Shown here one piece after another: positions 1-8,858 of a DNA stretch of 55,297 nt (within the stretch, counting starts at the first letter, position 1; the number at the start of each line of letters is the position of its first letter). The position numbers and the translations under genes were made by a program. The notes under the pieces were generated by a model. It did not search any database, was not told the DNA's origin, and worked only from the letters and a program-made list of their open reading frames with translations. Source of the DNA: Candidatus Parcubacteria bacterium (GTDB taxonomy: Bacteria > Patescibacteriota > Saccharimonadia > Saccharimonadales > 2-12-FULL-41-12); the NCBI GenBank assembly GCA_019347895.1, contig JAHWKM010000007.1:1-55297 (forward strand). Reading direction: 5' to 3'.

Positions 1-1322
1 ATAACGAAAGGCTTGAATAGCTCCAGGGCCATCATTTTCGGCAGGCCGCACTGGTGCATCTTTAGTTCAGGTCCGGAAACTATAACTGAACGTCCGGAGT
101 AGTCGACTCTTTTTCCAAGCAGGTTCTGCCGGAATCGTCCTTGTTTGCCTTTGAGCATATCACTCAGAGATTTCAGCCGGCGGCGCTGGCCGGTAGCGGC
201 TACGGCGCGGCCTGACCGGGCGTTATTATTATCTATTAAGGCATCGACAGCTTCTTGGAGCATGCGCTGTTCGTTGCGGCAGATTACTTCCGGGGCGTTT
301 AAATCCATTAATTTTTTTAACCGGTTATTACGGTTAATTACACGCCTGTAAAGATCGTTTAAGTCGCTGGTGGCAAACCGTCCGCCTGTCAGCTGAACCA
401 TCGGCCTCAGATCCGGAGGAATCACCGGCAGAACACTCAAGCACATGCTGGTGGGCTTGATTCCCGCACGCTCCATACTCTCAAGCAAACGCAGGCGTTT
501 CATGATTTTTTTCTTGCGCTGTCCCTTAGCGTCCTCGGCTTCTTTAGTCAACTGGGCAATTAGCTGGTTCAGGTTGATTTCTTCCAGCAGCGCTTTGAGC
601 GCTGATCCGCCCATGCCGACTTTTATCAAATTCTGGACTTCATCAGGCATAGCCCGATATTCGTTCTCGTTTATCAAATTATATTTTAAAAGGCTGTCCA
701 GCTGTTCTTTCAAAGTATTGAAGTCTTCTTCGACTTCAGCCAGCTCTTTGGTTTGAGCTTCGGCTAAAGCCTTGACGTTAGCGTCTTCGCTTTTTGCTTC
801 GGCTTCATAGCGGGCTTTGATAGCCTCACCAGCGGCGGCGAATTCAGCTTCCTTGTCGGCCAGCATACGGTCGCGTTTATCAGCGTCAACTGAAATAACG
901 ATATAGCTGGCAAAATACGAAACTCTCTCCAGGCTTTTGACAGTCATGCCCAGAAGCAAGCCGACTGCGCTTGGAGTTCCGCGCAGGAACCAGATGTGCG
1001 AAACCGGCGTGGCCAGGGTAATGTGGCCCATTCGCTCGCGCCGGACGATAGATTTAGTGACTATTTCACCGTTTTTATCAACCGCCGCTTCGCGGGAACG
1101 CACGCCTTTGTATTTAGTATCATGCGGATTTATGTCCTTCGCGGGGCCGAAAATGCGCTCGCAGAATAGTCCGTCGCGCTCTGGTTTTTGGGTGCGGTAA
1201 TTGATGGTTTCCGGCTTGGTAACCTCGCCGTAACTCCAATCCATAATGTCATCGCTACTAGCAACGCTTAACTGCACCGCATCAAAATCTGCAATATTCG
1301 TTCCGGTATTATATCGTCTCAT
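1..1322 (-). CDS. rpoC: DNA-directed RNA polymerase subunit beta' (N-terminal part, runs off the window)
   Basis: Largest catalytic subunit of RNA polymerase; only the first 440 residues are in the window. The ATG at 1322 follows AGGAG about 7 nt upstream. The N-terminus reads ...[11 protein letters not shown]... and the left edge carries the conserved [20 protein letters not shown] stretch that precedes the catalytic NADFDGD motif, which lies outside. The gene starts 46 nt after rpoB stops, so the two form the usual rpoBC operon. Odd point: the N-terminal zinc ribbon, which in most bacteria has four Cys (CxCG ... CxxCG) right after the GPxKD motif, has no Cys here; that stretch reads [11 protein letters not shown] ... 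[13 protein letters not shown]. Identification is certain; loss of the zinc site is read directly. Confidence 0.97.
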   Translation of the reverse strand, partial: MRRYNTGTNIADFDAVQLSVASSDDIMDWSYGEVTKPETINYRTQKPERDGLFCERIFGPAKDINPHDTKYKGVRSREAAVDKNGEIVTKSIVRRERMGHITLATPVSHIWFLRGTPSAVGLLLGMTVKSLERVSYFASYIVISVDADKRDRMLADKEAEFAAAGEAIKARYEAEAKSEDANVKALAEAQTKELAEVEEDFNTLKEQLDSLLKYNLINENEYRAMPDEVQNLIKVGMGGSALKALLEEINLNQLIAQLTKEAEDAKGQRKKKIMKRLRLLESMERAGIKPTSMCLSVLPVIPPDLRPMVQLTGGRFATSDLNDLYRRVINRNNRLKKLMDLNAPEVICRNEQRMLQEAVDALIDNNNARSGRAVAATGQRRRLKSLSDMLKGKQGRFRQNLLGKRVDYSGRSVIVSGPELKMHQCGLPKMMALELFKPFV

Positions 1323-1368
1323 TATAAAACTCCTAATCGTTTAAAGTTCTTGAAGTTTGAAATTTTCA

Positions 1369-4300
1369 TTAGCTATTTTCCTCGCTTTGTTCTTCATCAA
1401 AAGTACTTGACGTTACTGTCGTGGCCGGAATATCGTCTTCCAGCTCCATTACCATATACTCGTCGGCGGTCGCCTCTTCCGTAACGTCGATATTGTTTAT
1501 TTCGTTATCGGGAACGTCTACGTTCGATAGGTCCGCGGCCTCATCTTTGATGTTTTCGGCCAGAACTGCCTCCGCGTCAACCACTAGATCTTCCTCGATC
1601 AAATCCACCTTCAGCCCAAGTCCTTGCAGTTCCTTAACCAGCACATTGAAGCTTTCTGGAACTTTCGGACCGACAATCGGGGTTTGCTTAATTATTGACT
1701 CGTACGCCTTGCTTCGGCCATAAACATCATCGGATTTAATGGTCAGCATTTCCTGCAGGGTGTGGGCCGCGCCGTAAGCTTCAAGCGCCCAGACTTCCAT
1801 TTCGCCGAAGCGCTGGCCGCCGTTTTGGGCTTTTCCACCGAGCGGCTGCTGGGTAACCATAGTGTAGGGGCCGGTCGAACGGGCGTGGATTTTATCGGTC
1901 ACCATATGGGTGAGTTTCAAAATGTACATCGTGCCGACTACCGTAGTTTCCTTAAAAGCCTCCCCGGATCGCCCGTCATAAAGCTGGCGTTTGCCGTCCT
2001 GAGGCAGGCCGGCTTCTTTTAGCAGTTCTTCGATCTTCTCAAGACTGACGCCTCTAAATGACGGAGTGGCTATCTTGAGTCCAAGTGTCTCCGCCGCAAT
2101 ACCGAGGTGGGTTTCAAATAGCTGGCCCAGGTTCATGCGCGACGGTACCCCTAGCGGATTAAGTACGATATCTACGGGCTCGCCGTCTTCGGAAAATGGC
2201 ATGTCCTCAACCGGCAAGATACGGGCAATCACGCCTTTGTTGCCGTGACGGCCTGCCAGCTTGTCGCCGACTTGTATCTTACGCATCTGAGCGACAAATA
2301 CTTGGATTTGCATGATAACGCCGGCCTTTAGTTCGTGGCCGTTCTCGCGGGAAAAAATTTTAACGCCCACGACTTTGCCGTGCTTGCCGTTGCTCATGCG
2401 CTGCGAGGTGTCCCGGACTTCTTTGGCTTTTTCCCCGAAAATAGCTCGAAGCAGCCTCTCTTCGCTGGAAAGTTCCTGCTCGCCCTTAGGCGTAATTTTA
2501 CCGACTAAAATGTCGCCGGGATGTACCTCGGCGCCGATCCGGACAATTCCGTTTTCGTCCAAATGCCGAAGCGCATCTTCCGACACATTAGGAATGTCGC
2601 CGGTAACGATTTCCGGGCCCAGCTTGGTTTCGCGGACTTCGGTCATAAAATCCACGATGTGGATACTGGTCAGGGTATCGTCTTCAACCAGCCTTCTGGA
2701 AATAACAATGGCATCCTCAAAGTTATAGCCATCCCATGGCATGAAAGCTACCCGCAGGTCGCGCCCCAGCGCTAACTCGCTGCCTTCTATAGACATGCCT
2801 TCGATGAGAGCGTCGCCTTTTTTGACCTTTTGGCCTTTGGTGACTGTTACCCGCTGGTTTATGCAGGTGCCTTCATTGCTGCGGATAAAATGCAGTGGTT
2901 TATAGGTCGCTTTTGATTTGCCGTAGCTAACCACTACTTCATCGGCAGTAGCCTTTATGACTTCGCCTGAATCTTCAGCGTAGACGATTTGACCGCTGTT
3001 GGCAGCTACGGTTGCTTCCAGCCCGGTGCCAATAGTCGGTGCTTTAGGGCGGACAAGCGGTACGGCTTGCTTCTGCTGGTTAGAACCGACTAAAGCGCGG
3101 TCAACGCGGTCTCGTTCTACGAACGGCACTAAGCCGGCGATGGACCCGATAATCTGATTATGGGCGGCATCCATATGGGTTACGTCATTAGCGTCGGTCT
3201 CGCCAACTTCCAGGTGGACACGGGCAGCTACACGCTCGTCTACAAAATGTCCGTTCTTATCTACGGCATTGCCGGCACCGGCTATGATAGTTTTTTCTTC
3301 TTCGGCAGCATCTAAAAATTCAACCTTATTGCTTACAGTCGCTTTAACCGGCCAGGTAGCCCGGGACTTGACGCCGGCAAGTTTCTTAGCGTCGGCTTCA
3401 GTAATTTTAGCGCCGGCTTTGACTATAAGCTTGCCGCTCTCATCCTCCAGGTTATGGGCCGCTATATGTCCGGCGGCATCATTAGCAGTTACCGCGTTAA
3501 TTACTTTTTTGTATGGTGTTTCTATAAATCCGTAATCATTTATCCGGGCGTAGTTTGCCAGGTTTAATACCAGTCCGATGTTGGCGCCTTCCGGCGTTTC
3601 CACAGCGCAGATTCGGCCATAGTGGGTTTCATGGGCATCGCGGACTTCAAATCCGGCGCGTTCCCGCGACAATCCACCGGGACCCATGGAGCTTAGGCGC
3701 CTTTTATGGGCCAGTTCGCTTACCGGGTTAATTTGGTCCATGAACTGGGACAGCTGCGAGCTGGCAAAAAATTCGCGCACGGCTGCCACGACAGGCCGGG
3801 CATTTATCAGCTGGCCGGGTGTGACCGTCTCAATTTCAGACATGCTCATGCGGTCTTTAGTATTGCGCTCCATTCGAAGCAATCCGATTCTAAACTGGCG
3901 CTGGACAAGCTCGCCGACAAGTTTAACCCGGCGGTTAGCCAAACTGTCGATATCGTCGGCTGGTTCCTGTGTGTTGTTCAGGCGAATTATTTCGGCGACG
4001 ATAGCCGTCAGATCTTCCAGGCGCATAACGCGATTTTCGGCTGTGTTTGGAATCTTAATATCCAGGCGTTTATTTATTTTATGCCGACCAACCCGGCTGA
4101 AATCAAACCGCTTGGGATTGTAAAACATGTTTTCCAGCAAGCTTCGGGCGTTTTCGACTGTCGCAAGATCACCAGGACGCAGCCGCCGGTAAACTTCTAT
4201 CAAAGCTTCGGAAGCTGTCTTGGCAGGGTCTTTATCTATAGTGTTTTGCAGATAGTTAATAGTACCTTGATCGACATGGGCAAAAGTTTCCTTTATCTGG

Positions 4301-4926
4301 GCTTCCGTCATCCCTAGAGCGCGCAGTAAGGTAGTGACAGGAATTTTGCGCTTGCGGTCAATCTTTACGTATAGAGTACTGTTAGCGGCTGTTTCGAATT
4401 CCAGCCAAGCGCCGCGGCCCGGAATAACTTTAGCGCCGTAAAGGCTATGGCCGGCTGTAGTTTCAGCCGTAAAAAAAACGCCAGCTGAGCGGATCAGCTG
4501 GCTTACGACTACGCGCTCGGCGCCGTTAATTACAAATGTACCGCGAGATGTCATCCACGGGAAATCACCGAGATAAATTTCATGTTCTTTTACTTCGCCG
4601 GTGATTTTGTTTGTCAGCTGCACCTGGGCTTTTAGCGGTGCTTCAAAACTCACGTTATTTTCCCGGGCTTCGGCTTCGGACATCTTTGGCTTATCAAAAT
4701 GGTATTTTTTAAAACTGAGGCTTAATTTAGTGCCCGTATAGTCATCAATCGGGCTGATCTCGGCCAGCAGCTCGCCCAAGCCTTCATCTACAAACCATTG
4801 CCAGGAGCGGTTTTGGTGATCGACCAAATTAGGCAGGTCTAAAACCGAATAAGTATCAGATAAATAAGTTCGCTTATTTTGCTTGTTGTTTGTTTTTTGC
4901 GCAGTGGACACGGTTGGTTTAGCCAT
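1369..4926 (-). CDS. rpoB: DNA-directed RNA polymerase subunit beta
   Basis: Second catalytic subunit of RNA polymerase, 1185 aa, close to the bacterial norm. Hallmarks are seen throughout: the rifampicin-region stretch (FFASSQLSQFMDQINPVSEL, then HKRRLSSMGPGGLSRERAGF), GDKLAGRHGNKGVIA, and the C-terminal QRFGEMEVWALEAYGAA clamp region. About residues 470-570 form a lineage-specific Ala/Lys/Glu-rich insert. The last ~60 residues are an acidic, low-complexity tail beyond the normal end. The best Shine-Dalgarno (AAGGAG) lies about 16 nt before the ATG, unusually far, so expression may depend on leader folding. rplJ/rplL are not upstream, unlike the classical order. Very sure of identity; the role of the tail is unknown. 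Confidence 0.98.
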   Translation of the reverse strand: MAKPTVSTAQKTNNKQNKRTYLSDTYSVLDLPNLVDHQNRSWQWFVDEGLGELLAEISPIDDYTGTKLSLSFKKYHFDKPKMSEAEARENNVSFEAPLKAQVQLTNKITGEVKEHEIYLGDFPWMTSRGTFVINGAERVVVSQLIRSAGVFFTAETTAGHSLYGAKVIPGRGAWLEFETAANSTLYVKIDRKRKIPVTTLLRALGMTEAQIKETFAHVDQGTINYLQNTIDKDPAKTASEALIEVYRRLRPGDLATVENARSLLENMFYNPKRFDFSRVGRHKINKRLDIKIPNTAENRVMRLEDLTAIVAEIIRLNNTQEPADDIDSLANRRVKLVGELVQRQFRIGLLRMERNTKDRMSMSEIETVTPGQLINARPVVAAVREFFASSQLSQFMDQINPVSELAHKRRLSSMGPGGLSRERAGFEVRDAHETHYGRICAVETPEGANIGLVLNLANYARINDYGFIETPYKKVINAVTANDAAGHIAAHNLEDESGKLIVKAGAKITEADAKKLAGVKSRATWPVKATVSNKVEFLDAAEEEKTIIAGAGNAVDKNGHFVDERVAARVHLEVGETDANDVTHMDAAHNQIIGSIAGLVPFVERDRVDRALVGSNQQKQAVPLVRPKAPTIGTGLEATVAANSGQIVYAEDSGEVIKATADEVVVSYGKSKATYKPLHFIRSNEGTCINQRVTVTKGQKVKKGDALIEGMSIEGSELALGRDLRVAFMPWDGYNFEDAIVISRRLVEDDTLTSIHIVDFMTEVRETKLGPEIVTGDIPNVSEDALRHLDENGIVRIGAEVHPGDILVGKITPKGEQELSSEERLLRAIFGEKAKEVRDTSQRMSNGKHGKVVGVKIFSRENGHELKAGVIMQIQVFVAQMRKIQVGDKLAGRHGNKGVIARILPVEDMPFSEDGEPVDIVLNPLGVPSRMNLGQLFETHLGIAAETLGLKIATPSFRGVSLEKIEELLKEAGLPQDGKRQLYDGRSGEAFKETTVVGTMYILKLTHMVTDKIHARSTGPYTMVTQQPLGGKAQNGGQRFGEMEVWALEAYGAAHTLQEMLTIKSDDVYGRSKAYESIIKQTPIVGPKVPESFNVLVKELQGLGLKVDLIEEDLVVDAEAVLAENIKDEAADLSNVDVPDNEINNIDVTEEATADEYMVMELEDDIPATTVTSSTFDEEQSEENS

Positions 4927-4968
4927 ATATTTAGTAAAATAACTCCTTGTAACGTTTATGAAGACTAG

Positions 4969-5075
4969 CCGGCAATGTGGTTTTATTGCCGGAAATTTAT
5001 GATTTTTGGGTTTCCAGAAAACAGCATTTTCTGGTTTTTAGAAAGTTTTGTCCTTTAGAAATAGTTTCTAAAGGA
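4969..5075 (-). promoter_or_regulatory. Three consecutive hairpins in the rpoB leader
   Basis: Three perfect inverted repeats sit between the putative rpoB promoter and its start: 5051-5075 (11-bp stem, 3-nt loop), 5014-5034 (8-bp stem, 5-nt loop) and 4969-4992 (8-bp stem CCGGCAAT/ATTGCCGG, 8-nt loop). None is followed by a clean U-run on the minus strand, so they need not be intrinsic terminators. Possible roles are mRNA stability, autoregulation or attenuation of rpoBC; this is inference. Confidence 0.6.
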
Positions 5076-5167
5076 TTTGGCGCCGAAGAATACTGCGTAC
5101 AACGTTGTGAAATTTGCTTTAATTTTGAAGCAATATCAACTATGCCGACCACTACTTCTTATTTACT

Positions 5168-5195
5168 AGAATACAGAGTTTGGGGTTGGAGTCAA
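5168..5195 (-). promoter_or_regulatory. Putative rpoBC promoter
   Basis: On the minus strand TTGACT (5190-5195), a 16-nt spacer and TATTCT (5168-5173) resemble a sigma70-type promoter, giving a leader of about 235 nt before rpoB. The rest of 5196-5530 holds no convincing gene: it is an A/T-rich stretch with short inverted repeats and spurious short reading frames on both strands. Confidence 0.5.
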
Positions 5196-5530
5196 GAGTT
5201 TTCGAGCTTTTCCTTTAGAAAAGAAACAATCCAAAGTTCTTGCGACCAAGAGCCAAGTCGTTCCATTTTTGTGCCGACAAAAACCGAACCAGAAAAACTC
5301 CCAGGCAGATTGCCAAAAACTATTGAAAATAAACCACCCAAAAGCCGAACTGAAAAGACTCCTTTGGTCGGTCCAGCTCATACTATACTAAACTAAGAAA
5401 GGAGCTGGCTGGTTTTCAGCTGGATTCGACTTTTTGCAATTTATTTTTATCGGTCTTGCCAAATGTTAGCCAAAAGCAGAATCTAAAAGGCTTACTTTTC
5501 GATAGTAAAATTATAGATAACTAAAACAGC

Positions 5531-6688
5531 TTATTGTCTGAGTAAACCTTTTAATAAAGCTTTAGATTTTCTTCCTGATTGGCCAGACAGCTGGGCAGAA
5601 AGATCCGAAAGGCTAATATTCAAACTCGTGATTCCAAGTTCCGTTGTAGTATTTAATCTTTTAAAATAACCCTGTATCGCATTTAACGCTGCATCTAATT
5701 GTTGCCCATATCCAGGAGTTCCTATATCAGACTCAAGGTTTCTATCTATTGGTACAATAAATGAATTTCCTTGTGCATCTCTAGTTAAATGAAATCCACT
5801 GTTTTCTATAAAGGTTCCATCCAACCTTAGGCCATCAAGTATAAGTTGTGTGTTTCCGTCATTTGTCTGAGCAATAGTTAATCGCATTGAGCTACCAGCT
5901 TCCATCGGGACTTCCGGTAATTGGATCTCCGTGGTGTTAGCACTGATATCTCTTCGAAGAGGTTTATTTCTAGCGGCATATGCTGTTAAGCTTGACATTC
6001 CAATTTGATATATCTCACTGGCTTTTCTCAAATGTGGATGAGTATCTTTTCCTCGTAAATTAAATAGGTCTTCATCGTTTTCATGTGCTTTAGATACCGG
6101 CGTTCTTCCTATAATTGATCCTAGCCTCCCTATTGCTATTTTATCTTCCATGCATAAAACTGGAAATCCCCAACCTGAACTTGCCAGCCTACTAGCAGCT
6201 TGCCAGTCCCCTGTTGCGTGACTAGTTGTGCTCTTTGCTGGTAAATTTTCTGCCCGTAGGCTAAGCCATTCTTCTGGAGTTGCAAGATAAGATGCAGCCC
6301 CTGTTTTTGCTACATAAAAGTCAGTGCCCACCGATCTAAATTCGTGGAATCCAGGGGTTACGGCTCTCAACGTATGAGGGTCTAGGAGATAAGTCATAGC
6401 ACCGTGTTTAGCATATAAGGATGCCGTTCTTTGTTCTCTGTCAATAATTACTCCATGACCGCCGTTAGCGTTACCAGCCTCCCCTCTTTGCAAACGCTCA
6501 AGACTTGAGCATATTGAATCAGCGCTAACTACCATTTCTTGTCGTGATTGAGAATCTCTTACGACAGGGTTGGGCATCACTGCTGCAAACATATCACGTT
6601 CCTTAAGATAATTCCGATCAAAATGCTCTAGTGACATTCTTTCTGTCAATCTGTCGCCATATAGTTCTAATTCCGAAAACTCACTCAT
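5531..6688 (-). CDS. Hypothetical protein, 385 aa, no recognised family
   Basis: I do not recognise this protein. It is predicted soluble: there is no signal peptide or membrane segment. The N-terminal ~50 residues are charged and helical, the middle (about 75-160) looks mixed alpha/beta, about 245-315 is rich in beta-type alternation (TEIQLP..., MRLTIAQ..., TQLILDG...), and the C-terminus is basic (GRKSKALLKG). It starts 27 nt after the clpP stop but has its own promoter overlapping that stop. No Shine-Dalgarno is seen, and the -10 box lies 7 nt before the ATG, implying a leaderless transcript. It is an orphan insertion between clpP and the rpoBC operon. Coding status is strong (long open frame with no rival frame). 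Confidence 0.8.
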   Translation of the reverse strand: MSEFSELELYGDRLTERMSLEHFDRNYLKERDMFAAVMPNPVVRDSQSRQEMVVSADSICSSLERLQRGEAGNANGGHGVIIDREQRTASLYAKHGAMTYLLDPHTLRAVTPGFHEFRSVGTDFYVAKTGAASYLATPEEWLSLRAENLPAKSTTSHATGDWQAASRLASSGWGFPVLCMEDKIAIGRLGSIIGRTPVSKAHENDEDLFNLRGKDTHPHLRKASEIYQIGMSSLTAYAARNKPLRRDISANTTEIQLPEVPMEAGSSMRLTIAQTNDGNTQLILDGLRLDGTFIENSGFHLTRDAQGNSFIVPIDRNLESDIGTPGYGQQLDAALNAIQGYFKRLNTTTELGITSLNISLSDLSAQLSGQSGRKSKALLKGLLRQ

Positions 6689-6695
6689 GCTCTAT

Positions 6696-6723
6696 ATTAT
6701 AATATAATATTCAGTTTAGTCAA
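6696..6723 (-). promoter_or_regulatory. Leaderless promoter of the 385-aa orphan
   Basis: Minus strand: TTGACT (6718-6723, overlapping the clpP stop codon), 16-nt spacer, TATAAT (6696-6701), then only 7 nt to the ATG. A transcript would begin at or next to the start codon. Confidence 0.65.
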
Positions 6724-7348
6724 TCCTTGATGTTATTTTTTGGTTTTTTGGAACGGTCGATATGACTTGGTCGATTATGCCGTAATCTTTGGCCTCGTCC
6801 GAGGTTAGCCACTTGTCCCGCTCCAGGTCTTCGTGGATTTTGTCGACTTTTTGACCGGTGTTTTTAGCCATAATTTCTTCCAGAAGTTTCTTTATGCGCA
6901 GAGCTTCTCTCAGATCAATTTCCTGGTCGGTTACCTTGCCGCGTGTTCCGCTGGACGGCTGGTGCATCATGACTGTTGCGTTCTGTAGCAACGAGCGCTT
7001 GCCTCGGGTGCCGCTGGATAGTAAAAATGCCGCGGCGCTGGCTTGTACGCCTATGCCGACAGTTTGGATGTCATTGCTGACGTACTGCATGGTGTCGTAA
7101 ATCGCCAGGGCGTCATAGACGCTGCCGCCGGGGCTGTTGATGTATAGCTTGATGTCTTTTTTAGGATTTTCATTTGCCAAAAAAAGCAGCTGGGCCACAA
7201 TCAAGTTTGCCGTATGCGAATTGATATCCGTACCCACAAAAATAATGTTGTCGCGCAAAAGCCGCGAGTAAATATCATAGGCCCGCTCAACCCGGCCTTC
7301 GGTTTCTATAACTGTCGGTATTAATACTTGGCTTTCCAGTTCGCTCAT
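6716..7348 (-). CDS. clpP: ATP-dependent Clp protease proteolytic subunit
   Basis: Serine peptidase that forms the tetradecameric chamber working with ClpX/ClpC-type ATPases in protein quality control. At 210 aa it is the normal length. The nucleophile region [14 protein letters not shown] (Ser near residue 100), the His region MMHQPSSG (about 125) and the Asp region [19 protein letters not shown] (about 175) give the complete catalytic triad. The start is set by an AAGGAAGGAG ribosome-binding site upstream of the ATG. Upstream lies a near-perfect CIRCE operator overlapping the promoter, so HrcA-controlled heat-shock expression is expected. The trigger factor gene lies just upstream, as in many bacteria. 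Confidence 0.97.
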   Translation of the reverse strand: MSELESQVLIPTVIETEGRVERAYDIYSRLLRDNIIFVGTDINSHTANLIVAQLLFLANENPKKDIKLYINSPGGSVYDALAIYDTMQYVSNDIQTVGIGVQASAAAFLLSSGTRGKRSLLQNATVMMHQPSSGTRGKVTDQEIDLREALRIKKLLEEIMAKNTGQKVDKIHEDLERDKWLTSDEAKDYGIIDQVISTVPKNQKITSRID

Positions 7349-7382
7349 CCCTTTAGAAGCTCCTTCCTTAAGTATGAAAATA

Positions 7383-7423
7383 ATTATATCAATAAACTAG
7401 CACTCGTCAACCCAGAGTGCTAA
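7383..7423 (-). promoter_or_regulatory. clpP promoter with overlapping CIRCE (HrcA) operator
   Basis: The inverted repeat CTAGCACTC-N9-GAGTGCTAA (7397-7423) matches the CIRCE consensus TTAGCACTC-N9-GAGTGCTAA with one mismatch. The minus-strand promoter TTGACG (7405-7410), 16-nt spacer, TATAAT (7383-7388) overlaps it, so HrcA bound here would block RNA polymerase. CIRCE is an established HrcA site for chaperone genes; its use at clpP here is inferred from position. The remaining 7424-7520 shows nothing else clear. Confidence 0.88.
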
Positions 7424-7520
7424 ACCATAAATCACTGTGGCCTCTTGCGGATAAATTCCGCCTGGATTTTGATACTAGCTTTCACATAAACCCTTCGGCG
7501 ATCAGTAAATTGCTTGCGTT

Positions 7521-8810
7521 TTATGAAGCCGATGAAGAAGTTAGCAGCTGGAGAACTTTCTCCATTAGCATGCGGTTGGCTATGTCCTGGCGGTTTTCCG
7601 GCTTTTCCAGCTCGGCTAGCATTTTTTGGTCGTTTTTGTGCTGGCCTTTTAGAACTTGCAGATGGACTTCCAGCTCCTCTATAGTTACTGTCAGATTTTC
7701 TTTTTGGGCGATTTCCGACATGACCAGGCTGGTTTTTATCTGCTGTTCGGCTTGTGGCTTTAGCACTGTTTCGACGTAGCTTTCATCCGTCAGGCCTTCT
7801 TGCTCTAAAAATTCCTGGTAAGTTATTCCGCGGTAAGTCAGGTTGCGCTTGGCCTCCTGCAAATTATGCTCCAGCTGGTGCTTAACCATAGATTCCGGTA
7901 TCGCCACCTCTGCTTTATTGACTATATTGCCGACAAGCTCGTTTTGGTAGTCGCGGTCTTGCTGGTTTTGTTTCTCCAAAGTTAATTGCTTCTTAATATC
8001 GTCCTTCAGCTCTTTGACGGTTTTAAACGGACCGACTTTAGAAGCCAGTGCGTCGTCTAGCTCAGGTTCGATTATTTCTTTGACGGCTTTGACATTGACT
8101 GTAAAAATAACTTTCTTGCCGGCCAAAGCTTTTACTCCGTAGTCTTTAGGAAAGGCCAGACTAAAGGTCTTTTCCTCGCCCGCTTTCGCGCCGATCAAGT
8201 TATCTTCAAAGCCGGGTATAAATGCGTTGCTGCCCAAAATCAGCGGGAAATCGTTGCCTTCCGCGCCGGCTATCGGCTGGCTCTTTTCGTCTACTCCTTT
8301 GAAATCTATCAAAACTTCGTCGGATTTTTTTGCCGGCCTGTCGGCTGGCTGGCGTTCGGCCATTCTGGTTTTAATTGACTTTAAGACTTCGTCAATGTCT
8401 TTGGCGGTTACGGCCGGCTTATCTTTTTTGGCCAGCTTCATTTTCTTATAGTCGGGCAGTTTGATATCCCCGACTACATCGGCTGTAATTTCAAAATCTA
8501 AAGAAGAAAAAGGCACAAACTTTTTAACTTCAACTTGCGGCTGTCCGACGGGGCGGATTTTTTGCATCTGGGCTGCCTGGCTGTAAAGAGCGCTCATCGC
8601 CGTGTCTAAAAATTCTCGCTGAAGAACATTTTGGTCAACATATTTCTCCACTAAAGCGGCCGGCGCCGTTCCCTTGCGAAATCCGTCCAGCTTCACCTCG
8701 TCAGACAATTTAGCCAAAACTTGCTGTTTATGGGGCTTCAAATCCTCCTCCGCAGCAGTTATGGTGAGCTTAACTTTAGTATCTGATAACTTTTGAATCT
8801 CTGAGTGCAT
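7521..8810 (-). CDS. tig: Trigger factor
   Basis: Ribosome-associated chaperone and peptidyl-prolyl isomerase that meets nascent chains at the tunnel exit. It is 429 aa, normal length. The N-terminal ribosome-binding domain has the signature loop GFRKGTAP (family GFRxGxxP, near residue 43). An FKBP-type domain follows (about 150-240, with DEVLIDFKG ... LGSNAFIPGFEDNLIGAKAGEEK), then a long charged helical C-terminal chaperone domain. No Shine-Dalgarno is visible; an extended -10 (TGCTATAGT, hexamer 8819-8824) ends 8 nt before the ATG, suggesting a leaderless mRNA. hisS lies upstream in the same direction. Confidence 0.97.
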   Translation of the reverse strand: MHSEIQKLSDTKVKLTITAAEEDLKPHKQQVLAKLSDEVKLDGFRKGTAPAALVEKYVDQNVLQREFLDTAMSALYSQAAQMQKIRPVGQPQVEVKKFVPFSSLDFEITADVVGDIKLPDYKKMKLAKKDKPAVTAKDIDEVLKSIKTRMAERQPADRPAKKSDEVLIDFKGVDEKSQPIAGAEGNDFPLILGSNAFIPGFEDNLIGAKAGEEKTFSLAFPKDYGVKALAGKKVIFTVNVKAVKEIIEPELDDALASKVGPFKTVKELKDDIKKQLTLEKQNQQDRDYQNELVGNIVNKAEVAIPESMVKHQLEHNLQEAKRNLTYRGITYQEFLEQEGLTDESYVETVLKPQAEQQIKTSLVMSEIAQKENLTVTIEELEVHLQVLKGQHKNDQKMLAELEKPENRQDIANRMLMEKVLQLLTSSSAS

Positions 8811-8858
8811 AAAAAAACACTATAGCAGACATATCAAAAGAGGCCAAAAGGTGGTGAC

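Noticed and set aside
4977-5396. 139-codon frame upstream of rpoB, and a 71-codon frame opposite it
   Set aside because: Both lie in the hairpin-rich leader/promoter region, have low-complexity or repeat-derived translations and no ribosome-binding site.
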